This document shows positions 1-8,092 of a stretch of DNA of 64,000 nucleotides, in pieces (the first letter of the stretch is position 1; each line of letters starts with the position of its first letter). Position numbers and translations under genes: made by a program. Location: assembly GCF_900110265.1 (NCBI RefSeq), contig NZ_FODB01000005.1:26040-90039 (forward strand). The letters are read 5' to 3'. A model generated the notes under the pieces. It worked only from the letters and a program-made list of their open reading frames with translations. It was not told the origin of the DNA and made no database searches. This stretch comes from Vreelandella aquamarina (GTDB lineage: Bacteria > Pseudomonadota > Gammaproteobacteria > Pseudomonadales > Halomonadaceae).

Positions 1-789
1 TACTGGACCTGGGGCGGCGGCTGGTTGTCTGAAGTGGGCTACTCTGACTACGCGGGTTCCGGCATTGTGCACATGGCCGGTGCGGCTGCAGCGCTTGCAG
101 GTGTGCTGGTACTTGGCCCGCGTAAAGGCAAGTACGGTAAAGATGGCTCTATCCACGCCATTCCCGGTGCCAATATGCCGCTGGCAACGCTGGGTACCTT
201 CATCCTGTGGATGGGCTGGTTCGGCTTCAACGGTGGCTCTGAGCTGAAAATGTCCGATATCGGTTCAGCTAACAACGTTGCGCAAGTGTTCGTGAACACC
301 AACGCAGCGGCTGCTGGTGGTGTCATCGCCGCGCTTATTCTAGCCAAGCTGTGGTTCCGCAAGGCGGACCTCACCATGGCGCTGAACGGTGCGCTGGCTG
401 GCCTGGTCGCTATCACCGCTGACCCGCTTTCTCCTTCAGCGCTGGGTGCTGCCATTATTGGCGCAGTAGGTGGCCTGATTGTTGTCGCGGCTATCGTAAC
501 GTTGGACAAACTGAAGCTGGACGATCCGGTTGGTGCGATCTCCGTTCACGGTGTGGTCGGTATCTGGGGTGTGTTGGCAGTACCGCTGAATAATGGCGAT
601 GCTTCTTTCGGTGCACAGTTGATCGGTATCGTGGGCATCTTTGGCTGGGTCTTCATCGCAAGCTTAGTGGTATGGCTGGTGCTGAAAGCGATCATAGGTA
701 TCCGCGTTAGCGAAGAAGAAGAGTATGAAGGCGTCGATATCGCTGAGTGCGGTCTGGAAGCCTACCCCGAGTTTAGCGTTAAGAAATAA
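1..789 (+). CDS. amtB: Ammonium transporter AmtB, C-terminal part (5' end outside window)
   Basis: Integral inner-membrane ammonium/ammonia channel of the Amt/Rh family. The frame is open from base 1, so the first part of the gene lies before the window; 262 residues are visible. Both pore twin-histidines appear to be present: one in the GIVHMAGA segment near the fragment's N-terminus and one in VHGVVGIWG further on. Several hydrophobic segments follow one another, ending in a charged cytoplasmic tail (VSEEEEYEG), the region that meets the GlnK T-loop in known complexes. A strong hairpin terminator follows. The PII gene glnK lies 265 bp downstream, which supports an ammonium-responsive AmtB-GlnK pair, although the usual order is glnK then amtB. 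Confidence 0.95.
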   Translation, partial: YWTWGGGWLSEVGYSDYAGSGIVHMAGAAAALAGVLVLGPRKGKYGKDGSIHAIPGANMPLATLGTFILWMGWFGFNGGSELKMSDIGSANNVAQVFVNTNAAAAGGVIAALILAKLWFRKADLTMALNGALAGLVAITADPLSPSALGAAIIGAVGGLIVVAAIVTLDKLKLDDPVGAISVHGVVGIWGVLAVPLNNGDASFGAQLIGIVGIFGWVFIASLVVWLVLKAIIGIRVSEEEEYEGVDIAECGLEAYPEFSVKK

Positions 790-825
790 GCTTGCGCTAA
801 TCATGTGAGCTGGCGTGCTCCTTTT

Positions 826-853
826 GGCCTCCCCACCGTGGGAGGCCTTTTTG
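826..853 (+). terminator. Intrinsic terminator after amtB
   Basis: An 8-bp perfect stem (GGCCTCCC/GGGAGGCC, 6-nt loop) is followed at once by five T. It lies 37 bp after the amtB stop and separates amtB from glnK, so glnK probably has its own promoter in 854-1054. Confidence 0.85.
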
Positions 854-1024
854 TCCTTCACAGGTAGGTTGCACGCTGGTTGTTATGAGCTAGGTACATA
901 CGGGTTTTTTATTCTCCGCCCATGGCGGTGTATGCTTAACCGACTGGGTAACGGGCTTGGCTATGCAAGCGCCCCGCCAACCTTGATGGGTTATGACAAC
1001 CGTTTAACAACGCTGTTTTGATAA

Positions 1025-1393
<369 letters not shown>

Positions 1394-1450
1394 CGGTGAA
1401 GCGTCAGTAGTGAAGGGTAAGGCGTGAACAGTGAGTTGCGCTGAATAGAC

Positions 1451-1483
1451 AAAGCCCCTGTGGATATCATCCACAGGGGCTTT
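1451..1483. terminator. Bidirectional terminator between glnK and fpr
   Basis: A perfect 15-bp stem (AAAGCCCCTGTGGAT and its complement) with a 3-nt loop. It has an A/T run at each foot and lies between the converging genes glnK (+) and fpr (-), so it can serve both. Confidence 0.85.
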
Positions 1484-1520
1484 GTGCATAAGGCGATGGT
1501 GATACGGGCTACGATTTTCT

Positions 1521-1555
1521 ATTCACCATTCACCATTCACCATTCACCATTCACC
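1521..1555. repeat. Tandem repeat, five exact copies of ATTCACC
   Basis: Five consecutive identical 7-bp units in the glnK-fpr intergenic space, followed by a partial unit (atcca). It ends 13 bp before the fpr stop codon. Nothing suggests coding. It is a short variable-number-type repeat and could vary in copy number among strains. Confidence 0.9.
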
Positions 1556-1568
1556 ATCCAAGCAGCAC

Positions 1569-2345
1569 TTACTTCTCAACGAACGCACGCTCGATGACGT
1601 AGTCGCCCGGCTCGCCCATACGCGGGGAGATGTTCAGGCCCAGCTCATCGAGCAGGGCGCTGGTGTCGTCCAGCATCGCCGGGCTGCCGCAAATCATCGC
1701 GCGGTCTTGGCGCGGGTCGATGGGCGGTAGGCCGGTGTCCTCGAACAGCTTGCCGGTGCGAATATGGTCGGTCAGGCGACCCATGGTGTGAAACTCTTCG
1801 CGAGTCACCGTGGGGTAGTACACCAGCTTCTCGGCGATCTCTTCGCCCAGGTACTCGTGGGCGGGCAGCTCTTTGGTGATGAAGTCGGCGTAGGCCAGCT
1901 CAGAGACTTCACGCACGCCATGTACCAGCACCACTTTTTCAAAGCGCTCGTAGATTTCCGGGTCTTGGATCAGGCTCATAAACGGCGCCAAGCCAGTGCC
2001 GGTCGAGAGCATATACAGGTTGCGGCCCGGCAGCAGGTCGTCGCACACCAGTGTGCCGGTCGGCTTGCGGCTGACCATGATCTGGTCGCCCACTTTCAGG
2101 TGTTGCAGGCGCGAGGTGAGCGGGCCATCCGGCACCTTGATGCTGAAGAACTCAAGGTGATCTTCGTAGTTGGGGCTGGCGATGGAGTAAGCGCGCATCA
2201 GGGGTTTGCCGTCCACTTCCAGGCCGATCATAACGAACTGGCCGTTCTTGAAGCGCAGGCTGCGCTCGCGAGTGGTGCGGAAGCTGAATAGGGTATCGTT
2301 CCAGTGGTGAACGCTTAACACTTCTTCCAGGGCAAACTTGCTCAT
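1569..2345 (-). CDS. fpr: Ferredoxin/flavodoxin-NADP+ reductase
   Basis: A 258-residue cytosolic FAD enzyme that moves electrons between NADPH and ferredoxin or flavodoxin. The flavin motif RAYS lies at residues 51-54, a glycine-rich STGTGLAPF NADP-binding loop near residue 115, and the protein ends FVEK, typical of the bacterial Pseudomonas/Azotobacter-type reductases. An open frame extends to 2432, but the ATG at 2345 (MSKFALEEV) has a strong GGAGGAG site 6 bp upstream and matches the family N-terminus, so it is chosen. It is divergent from a LysR regulator at 2537, the arrangement seen for fprA/finR in pseudomonads, which suggests induction under oxidative stress. Confidence 0.93.
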   Translation of the reverse strand: MSKFALEEVLSVHHWNDTLFSFRTTRERSLRFKNGQFVMIGLEVDGKPLMRAYSIASPNYEDHLEFFSIKVPDGPLTSRLQHLKVGDQIMVSRKPTGTLVCDDLLPGRNLYMLSTGTGLAPFMSLIQDPEIYERFEKVVLVHGVREVSELAYADFITKELPAHEYLGEEIAEKLVYYPTVTREEFHTMGRLTDHIRTGKLFEDTGLPPIDPRQDRAMICGSPAMLDDTSALLDELGLNISPRMGEPGDYVIERAFVEK

Positions 2346-2536
2346 GCTAACTCCTCCAGGGGCAGCGAGGCCTAAGCCTTGCTCGCCATATTCCAAAAAA
2401 GAATAAAAAATAGCTCTATAGGTTGCTCTCAATTCTAAATAAGGGTGGTATATCTGTTAAGCAAATTATCTTGATAACGCTTATCTTTAAAATCGATATA
2501 TCCCTTCGCCGATCACTCTACAGATAGGTTTTGGTC

Positions 2537-3463
2537 ATGCACTACACCCTGCGTCAGCTAGAAGTCTTCGTAGCCGTTGCCCAGCACGAGAGCGTTTCCC
2601 ACGCGGCGCGCGCGCTGGCCATGTCGCAATCGGCTACCAGCACGGCGCTGGCCGAGCTGGAGCGCCAGTTCGATTGCCAACTGCTTGATCGCATCGGGAA
2701 ACGGCTGAAACTCAACGCGCTCGGCTTCCAGCTACTGCCCAAGGCGGTGGCCCTGCTCGACCGCGCCGAGGAGGTCGAGGAGCTACTGCGGGGCCAACAG
2801 GGCGTGGGCGCATTGGACGTGGGGGCAACGCTCACCATTGGTAACTATCTCGCCACGCTGCTGATCAGCGATTTTATGCAGCGCTATCCTGGCAGCCGGG
2901 TGCGGCTGGCGGTGCGCAATACGCGGCATATTATCGAGGGCGTGCGCCAGCACTCGCTGGATTTAGGGCTGATTGAGGGGCAGTGCGATGACGATATGAT
3001 CATCAGCCAGCCCTGGGTCGAGGATGAGCTGTGCGTATTCTGCTCGCCGCGCCACCCGCTGGCGGGGCGGGAGCATCTGGAGCTGGATCAGCTGCTGCGG
3101 GAGGATTGGATCATGCGTGAGGAGGGCTCAGGCACGCGCATGACGCTGGAGCATGCCGCCCGCCACCGTCGTAGCCGGTTCAATACGCTGTTGGAGCTGG
3201 AGCATACCGAGGGCATTAAACGCGCGGTGGAGTCGGGATTAGGGATTGGCTGCGTGTCGCGGCTGGCACTGCGTGATGCCTTCCGGCGCGGCAGCTTGGT
3301 GCCGCTGCCCACGCCGGAGTTGGATCTCAAGCGCCAGTTCACGTTCATTTGGCATCGCCACAAGTACCTCACCACCGGCGTGCGGGAGTTTTTACGCCTC
3401 TGCCGCGAAATGACCGCCGGGGCCAAGCGCAGTGACGATATTCCGCTGCCACCGATTCCCTAG
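2537..3463 (+). CDS. LysR-family transcriptional regulator (FinR-like by position)
   Basis: A 308-residue LysR regulator. The N-terminal winged helix-turn-helix (residues 1-60) reads MHYTLRQLEVFVAVAQHES, followed by the typical recognition stretch AMSQSATSTALAELE. The rest is a type-2 periplasmic-binding-like effector domain. It is transcribed away from fpr with about 190 bp between, so it probably controls fpr, as FinR does in Pseudomonas; this is inference from position. An in-frame TTG lies at 2531, but the ATG at 2537 gives the standard LysR start. Its stop lies only 3 bp from the stop of the converging chemoreceptor remnant. Confidence 0.88.
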   Translation: MHYTLRQLEVFVAVAQHESVSHAARALAMSQSATSTALAELERQFDCQLLDRIGKRLKLNALGFQLLPKAVALLDRAEEVEELLRGQQGVGALDVGATLTIGNYLATLLISDFMQRYPGSRVRLAVRNTRHIIEGVRQHSLDLGLIEGQCDDDMIISQPWVEDELCVFCSPRHPLAGREHLELDQLLREDWIMREEGSGTRMTLEHAARHRRSRFNTLLELEHTEGIKRAVESGLGIGCVSRLALRDAFRRGSLVPLPTPELDLKRQFTFIWHRHKYLTTGVREFLRLCREMTAGAKRSDDIPLPPIP

Positions 3464-3466
3464 CGG

Positions 3467-3979
3467 TTACACCTTGGCCTTTTCAGGGCTTGGCAGCGCC
3501 TGAGCCAGGTGCTGCGACGCCTCTAGCGTAAAGCCACCCACTAGCGCGGCCAGCCTGTCCGCTTGGTCTTTAAGCTGCTCGGCCGCGGTGGTGGACTCTT
3601 GCACCAGGGCGGCGTTTTGCTGGGTCATCTGATCCAGGTCGGTCACCGCGATGCTGACTTGGTTGATCCCGTCGTTCTGCTCACCGGCTGCCGTACTGAT
3701 ATCGCCCAGCATTTGGGTGACGCGCGTCACGCTATCGGCCAGCTCGTGCATGGCGGCTTCGGCGTCGCGTACCATTTGCGTGCCGCTTTCGACCTTATCG
3801 GCAGACGCATCGATGCGCTGGCGAATGTCCTTGGCGGCGTCGCTGCTGCGCGAGGCGAGCTTGCGCACTTCATCGGCCACCACGGCAAAGCCGCGCCCGT
3901 GTTCGCCAGCCCGCGCTGCTTCTACTGAGGCGTTGAGTGCCAGCAGGTTGGTTTGGAAGGCAATGCTGTTCATCAGCAA
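3467..3979 (-). pseudogene. Truncated methyl-accepting chemotaxis protein (signalling-domain remnant)
   Basis: This holds only the C-terminal part of a chemoreceptor signalling domain. It begins at the hairpin tip ([20 protein letters not shown]) and continues to the natural end, ...LPSPEKAKV. No sensor domain, membrane segment or HAMP domain remains. The open frame runs back to 4033, but codons upstream of 3979 do not resemble chemoreceptor sequence and no ribosome site is evident. It closely resembles the end of the intact chemoreceptor just upstream (4102-5970, same strand), so it is probably what is left of a tandem chemoreceptor gene after deletion. Without transmembrane and methylation regions it cannot be a working receptor, though a soluble fragment could still be made. 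Confidence 0.8.
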
Positions 3980-4101
3980 GAGGCGAAAGAGTGTATCGAG
4001 TGCCATCCTTGAACCAGTAGAACAAAGATTCATGGTTAACGCATGACATGGCCGCCACCGCGAGCGCTGCGGCGGCCATGGAGGAGTGGCAGACGAGACG
4101 T

Positions 4102-5970
4102 TTAGAAGGTCTCTGACGTGCGCGGTAAGCGATCCTGCGGCGCTTGCAGCGCGGGTGATGCCGCGTTAGAGAGTTTGAAACTGCTGATCGTGCCGGTCAG
4201 GCGATCCGCCTGCTCTTTCAACTGCTCGGCGGCGGTGGTGGACTCTTCCACCATGGCGGCGTTTTCCTGGGTCATCCGGTCCAGCTCGGCCACGGCGATG
4301 TTGACCTGTTTGATGCCATCGCTTTGCTCGCTGGTTGCAGCGTTGATCTCTTCCAGTACGTCGGTTACGCGGGTGATGTGGTCTACGATATCCTTCATCG
4401 TGCTACCCGCATTGCGTACCAACGAGGTGCCGTTATTCACCTTGGCTTGCGAGTCTTCGATCAGTTTCTGGATATCGTTGGCCGCGTCGCTGCTGCGGCC
4501 AGCCAGTTTGCGCACTTCCTCTGCCACGACGGCAAAGCCACGGCCATGCTCGCCAGCCCGCGCTGCTTCTACCGAGGCGTTGAGCGCCAGCAGGTTGGTC
4601 TGGAAGGCAATGCTGTTCATCAGCGTGACGATCTCGCCAATCTTGTTGGAGGCGTCGGAAATATCTTCCATGGTGGTGACCACGTTCGACACCACCTGAC
4701 CGCCCTCTTTCGCGACTTCGGTGGCCGCGTGGGAGAGCTTGTTGGCTTCCTGTGCTGAGGCCGCCGTGTGCTGCACGGTGCTGGTGATTTGCTCTACCGA
4801 TGCGGAGGTTTGCTGAAGGCTAGACGCCGCGTTGTCGGTACGGCGGGAGAGGTCTTGGCCGCCCATGGCAATCTCGTTAGCGGCGTGGTGCACCGATTCG
4901 CTGCTGGTGCGCACATCGATTAAGACGTGCTCCATTTTGTTAACAAAGCGGTTAAAGGCGCTAGCGATTTGAGTGACTTCGTCGTTGCCTTCTTCTGGCA
5001 GACGCTGGGTGAGGTCGCCCTCGCCGGAGGCGATATTATCCATCGCGTTGCGCACCCCCAGCAGGCGGCGCAACAGTAGCGACAGCAGCAGCCCAAATAC
5101 CACAGCGGTAATGGCCGCGACGATCAGCAGGGTAACGATGGACGTGGTGGCAATGGCGCGCAGGTCTGCGGTGGCCTCTGCTTCGTCTAACGCGACGACC
5201 AACTGCCAACCGCTGTTGCCGCCTACAGCACTGCCCATTAGCAGTTTATCGCTGCCTTGCAGAGCTAGCGGCTGTGGGGAGTCTGCCTGCACGATGCGAG
5301 TGAGGTCCGAAGGCGTGAGCGCATCGCTTAATACACTTGAAGGCTCCAGCGTCAGCGACTCATCCGGATGGGCAACCAGCGTGCCATCGTTGGTGGTTAG
5401 AAAGCCAAAGCTAGACGGTGTGGGGGAAATGCTGGCAACAATATCGATAACGTCAGCAATCGTAATATCGGCCCCAACCACAGCGGCTAGTTCGCCGTTT
5501 TGATAGAAGGGGCGAGCGAAGGTAATGATCAGGCCGCCCGTTTGAGCATCGACATACGGGGCGGTGATGATAGTGTCTTGCGCGTTCACCGCGCCTTGAT
5601 ACCAGGGACGCTGGCGTGGGTCATAATCGCTAGGGGGTTGCCAGCCGTCTGAGAAAATTCCCTCTGATGTGGACGGGTAAGCAATGTAAGCGGTCATAAA
5701 GTCGCCAGAATCGGCTAATTGTCGCAAGGCTTGTAGCGGCTCTTCGCTACCTGCAGTGTGTTCCATGCTGGCTAACATCGTGTAGCGCGCATTGAACCAC
5801 TCATCGATGGCCTGTGTGTTTCCATTCACAACAGCGCTTAGGTTGCGATTAACCTGCTCACTATTGTGATGCTTTACAGTCGTGTAACTAGCAATGCCAT
5901 TCACCGTTAAAGCCAACACAATAGCGATAAGGGCCGCTAGCAAGATACGTAAACGTAGGGAAGAAAACAT
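4102..5970 (-). CDS. Methyl-accepting chemotaxis protein with dCache sensor
   Basis: An inner-membrane chemoreceptor of 622 residues. Order: TM1 (about 9-30), periplasmic double-Cache sensor (about 35-270), TM2 (about 280-303), HAMP with GEGDLTQRL, then the signalling hairpin with its tip at [20 protein letters not shown]. The sensor contains YDPRQRPWY, and a later D lies in VVGADITI. These fit the R-x-W-Y...D signature of amino-acid-binding dCache_1 domains, so an amino-acid ligand is likely; this is inference. The ATG at 5970 has a GAGAG site; the upstream ATG at 5988 has none. A sigma-28 promoter lies at 6004-6030. The C-terminus ends SETF, without a clear CheR-tethering pentapeptide. Confidence 0.9.
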   Translation of the reverse strand: MFSSLRLRILLAALIAIVLALTVNGIASYTTVKHHNSEQVNRNLSAVVNGNTQAIDEWFNARYTMLASMEHTAGSEEPLQALRQLADSGDFMTAYIAYPSTSEGIFSDGWQPPSDYDPRQRPWYQGAVNAQDTIITAPYVDAQTGGLIITFARPFYQNGELAAVVGADITIADVIDIVASISPTPSSFGFLTTNDGTLVAHPDESLTLEPSSVLSDALTPSDLTRIVQADSPQPLALQGSDKLLMGSAVGGNSGWQLVVALDEAEATADLRAIATTSIVTLLIVAAITAVVFGLLLSLLLRRLLGVRNAMDNIASGEGDLTQRLPEEGNDEVTQIASAFNRFVNKMEHVLIDVRTSSESVHHAANEIAMGGQDLSRRTDNAASSLQQTSASVEQITSTVQHTAASAQEANKLSHAATEVAKEGGQVVSNVVTTMEDISDASNKIGEIVTLMNSIAFQTNLLALNASVEAARAGEHGRGFAVVAEEVRKLAGRSSDAANDIQKLIEDSQAKVNNGTSLVRNAGSTMKDIVDHITRVTDVLEEINAATSEQSDGIKQVNIAVAELDRMTQENAAMVEESTTAAEQLKEQADRLTGTISSFKLSNAASPALQAPQDRLPRTSETF

Positions 5971-6003
5971 AGTCGCTCTCGGGATCATCAGGGTTCATGA
6001 TGG

Positions 6004-6030
6004 GTATCGGCGAGAGCGACTACGCCTTTA
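6004..6030 (-). promoter_or_regulatory. Sigma-28 (FliA) promoter for the dCache chemoreceptor
   Basis: Read on the minus strand: TAAAGGCG-N11-GCCGATAC, against the consensus TAAAGTTT-N11-GCCGATAA. The spacing is exact. It lies 33 bp upstream of the chemoreceptor start codon at 5970, so expression should follow the late flagellar programme. Confidence 0.8.
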
Positions 6031-6071
6031 GTAAAAAGCAGGAAAAAAGTTAGTAAGCGCTAACTGTAGTG

Positions 6072-6509
6072 TTAACGAAGATCGCTGACCGCGTTCTGAA
6101 TATCAGCCATGGACGCTTTGCTGAGGTCTTTCGAGAGCGTGTGGGTGACCAGCTTCTGCGTGGGGTTATCGAGCTTCTCTTTGAGCAGCCCCAAGAACTT
6201 GGGAGGCGCGACCATGATCAGCTTGTCCATGCTGTTGTCCACCCGCGCAGTGTAGAGTCGCTGGGCGACTTCTTTGGCAAACAGCTCGTTTTCATGTTGG
6301 GAGGCCGCGCCTTCCTCGCCGGATGAGCGCGATGACGTTGACGTAGACTCATGAACATCGGCACCGCGGCGGTCCGTGATCAAGTCGCCTTCATGCAGCC
6401 TGCCTGCAGCGTGTACCAAGCTCTCCTGCTCGGCGAGGTGAAGTGCATCACGGGTGAAGATACGTGCCCGAGCGGCGTCGGCTACCACGATATAGGTGGT
6501 CATTGTCAT
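6072..6509 (-). CDS. Host attachment protein family (bacterial eRF1-like, baeRF12-type)
   Basis: A 145-residue cytosolic protein. The N-terminus TYIVVADAARARIF and the middle segment VAPPKFLGLLKEKL are typical of the family annotated 'host attachment protein', first linked to Agrobacterium plant binding and later assigned to the bacterial eRF1-domain superfamily. The true function is unsettled. The middle (about residues 48-72) is low-complexity and rich in S, E and H. The first ATG at 6509 has a GGAGGA site 4-5 bp upstream; a second ATG lies two codons later. It is a single-gene unit, divergent from the histidine phosphatase gene. Confidence 0.75.
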   Translation of the reverse strand: MTMTTYIVVADAARARIFTRDALHLAEQESLVHAAGRLHEGDLITDRRGADVHESTSTSSRSSGEEGAASQHENELFAKEVAQRLYTARVDNSMDKLIMVAPPKFLGLLKEKLDNPTQKLVTHTLSKDLSKASMADIQNAVSDLR

Positions 6510-6553
6510 ACGTCCTCCATGTCATTGATTACCCTTTAACCATGGCAACCGTT

Positions 6554-6577
6554 CCGTGTTTGGTCAAACACGGTTTT
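6554..6577 (+). promoter_or_regulatory. Perfect palindrome with T-run in the leader of the histidine phosphatase
   Basis: CCGTGTTTG-gt-CAAACACGG (6554-6573) is followed by TTTT. It sits between two divergent genes and just upstream of the phosphatase start at 6593. It could be an operator or a weak attenuator-type terminator; the T-run is short. Confidence 0.45.
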
Positions 6578-6592
6578 CATAGAGAAAAGAGC

Positions 6593-7180
6593 ATGGATAT
6601 AGACGACTCACGTCATCATTGGCGAAACCGCTATCTGCTGATGCGCCACGGCCATAGCCAGGCTAACGCACAAGGCACCATCATCAGCTCCCCCGAGCGA
6701 GGGCTGTTGGCGTATGGGCTGTCGCCGCAGGGCGAGCAGCAGCTGGCAGATACCGTCGCACGGTGGCACTGGCCGGTACCCACACAGGTCGTGCATTCGG
6801 ACTTTTTACGCACCACGCACACCGCCGCCCGAGTGGCCGCCGCGTTTGGGTTGGAGATGCAAAAAGAGGAGCGCTTGAGGGAGCGCCACTTTGGTGAATT
6901 GGAGGGCAAGGCGGATAGCCACTACCCGGAGGTGTGGGCCTTCGATGCCCAGAACGCCGACCACACCCAGTGGCAGGTGGAGCCGGTCAAGCGTGTCGCG
7001 GCGCGCATGGTCGCTGCGCTGGAAGCGTTGGAGCAACGCTTTGAGGGTGAAACGGTGCTGGTGGTCAGCCACGGCGACCCCCTGCAAATTCTGCTCACGG
7101 CGCTGGCGGGCAAGCCGCTGACGAAGCATCGGGAGCAGCCTGCGCTACTGCCTGCCAGCATTACGCTTGTGGGCGGTTAA
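6593..7180 (+). CDS. Histidine phosphatase family protein (phosphoglycerate-mutase-like)
   Basis: A 195-residue cytosolic enzyme of the branch-1 histidine phosphatase superfamily. The catalytic RHG lies in LLMRHGHSQAN near the N-terminus and the second histidine in VLVVSHGDPLQIL near the end; a GELEGK segment in the middle is also typical. The substrate cannot be read from the sequence; relatives act on sugar phosphates, alpha-ribazole phosphate or phosphoproteins. The ATG at 6593 has an AGAGAAAAGA purine run upstream. Other in-frame starts (ATG 6542, ATG 6464) would run through the palindrome at 6554-6573 and lack a good ribosome site. It stands alone, with a RidA remnant on the opposite strand at its 3' end. 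Confidence 0.82.
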   Translation: MDIDDSRHHWRNRYLLMRHGHSQANAQGTIISSPERGLLAYGLSPQGEQQLADTVARWHWPVPTQVVHSDFLRTTHTAARVAAAFGLEMQKEERLRERHFGELEGKADSHYPEVWAFDAQNADHTQWQVEPVKRVAARMVAALEALEQRFEGETVLVVSHGDPLQILLTALAGKPLTKHREQPALLPASITLVGG

Positions 7181-7283
7181 GCGCCCTCTTTAGGAGGAAT
7201 CCAGGCGATCATATCTACCTCCACATCCGCACTGCCCGCAAGCCCGGTCACGCCGATGCAGGTGCGGGTGGGCAGCGTTAATG
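7177..7283 (-). pseudogene. RidA-family (YjgF/UK114) C-terminal remnant
   Basis: Translating the minus strand across the small gap between the phosphatase and aapP gives a stretch with PTRTCIGVTGLAGSADVEVD followed by MIAWIPPKEGA and a stop. This is the usual C-terminal end of a RidA-type imine/enamine deaminase (the R-x-C-I-G-V...DVEVDMIA pattern). Only about 35 codons remain; the rest was lost where aapP now ends (7278), and the frame overlaps the aapP stop codon. No start or ribosome site belongs to it. It suggests that a RidA gene, often found beside amino-acid genes, was deleted here. Confidence 0.72.
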
Positions 7284-8054
7284 CCCCAGAATCTGGCTCA
7301 AGAAGAGCTGGGTGCGCTCGGACTGCGGGTTATTGAAGAACGGCTCAGGCGCGTTCTCTTCAATGATTTGCCCTTGGTCCATAAAGATCACGCGGTCGGC
7401 CACGGTTTTGGCAAAGCCCATCTCGTGGGTGACACAGAGCATGGTCATGCCTTCTTCGGCCAGTTCCACCATGACGTCCAGCACTTCCTTGATCATTTCC
7501 GGGTCAAGGGCAGAGGTGGGCTCGTCAAACAGCATCACGTCCGGGTGCATGCACAGCGATCGGGCAATGGCGACCCGCTGCTGCTGACCACCGGAGAGTT
7601 GGCCAGGATATTTCTTGGCCTGCTCGGCGATGCGCACGCGCTCCAGGTACTGCATGGCCATGGCTTCGGCCTCTTTGCGGGGCTTCTTCTGCACCCACAT
7701 CGGTGCGATACAGCAGTTCTCCAGCACCGTGAGGTGAGGGAACAGGTTGAAGTGCTGGAACACCATGCCGACGCTACGGCGAATCTGCTCGATGCGTTTA
7801 ACATCTTGGGTCAGCGGCACGCCGCCGACCACGATCTCGCCCTTTTGGTGCTCTTCCAGGTGGTTGATGCAGCGGATCATGGTGGATTTTCCCGAGCCAG
7901 AAGGCCCGCAAATGACGATCCGTTCGCCGCGTTTTACTTCCAGGTAGATATCGCGCAGCACGTGGAAATCGCCGTACCACTTGTTCACGCCGCGCATTTC
8001 AACCATCAGGTCAGAAGTACTGGTACCAGGGTTGTTGGTGGCTGCTTGAGTCAT
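7278..8054 (-). CDS. aapP: General L-amino-acid ABC transporter, ATP-binding protein
   Basis: A 258-residue cytosolic ATPase of the polar amino-acid uptake class. Walker [10 protein letters not shown] lies at 50-58, Q-loop [10 protein letters not shown] follows, then the signature LSGGQQQR, Walker [13 protein letters not shown] and the H-loop THEMGF. It is the last gene of aapJ1-J2-Q-M-P on the minus strand, 38 bp after aapM. With AapQ/AapM and AapJ it should power broad-range L-amino-acid import, as the AapJQMP system does in rhizobia. A RidA remnant overlaps its stop codon. Confidence 0.93.
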   Translation of the reverse strand: MTQAATNNPGTSTSDLMVEMRGVNKWYGDFHVLRDIYLEVKRGERIVICGPSGSGKSTMIRCINHLEEHQKGEIVVGGVPLTQDVKRIEQIRRSVGMVFQHFNLFPHLTVLENCCIAPMWVQKKPRKEAEAMAMQYLERVRIAEQAKKYPGQLSGGQQQRVAIARSLCMHPDVMLFDEPTSALDPEMIKEVLDVMVELAEEGMTMLCVTHEMGFAKTVADRVIFMDQGQIIEENAPEPFFNNPQSERTQLFLSQILGH

Positions 8055-8092
8055 GTCACTATCCTGCTAAAAAATCGTTGATAAAAGCGGCG

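Noticed and set aside
1521..1555. ATTCACC array as a CRISPR
   Set aside because: The units are 7 bp with no spacers and no cas genes are nearby.
5971..6021. Inverted repeat AGTCGCTCTCG...CGAGAGCGACT seen as an mRNA hairpin hiding the chemoreceptor ribosome site
   Set aside because: The sigma-28 promoter (6004-6030) places the transcription start downstream of the outer arm, which lies in the promoter spacer and is not transcribed. At most it is a DNA-level operator.
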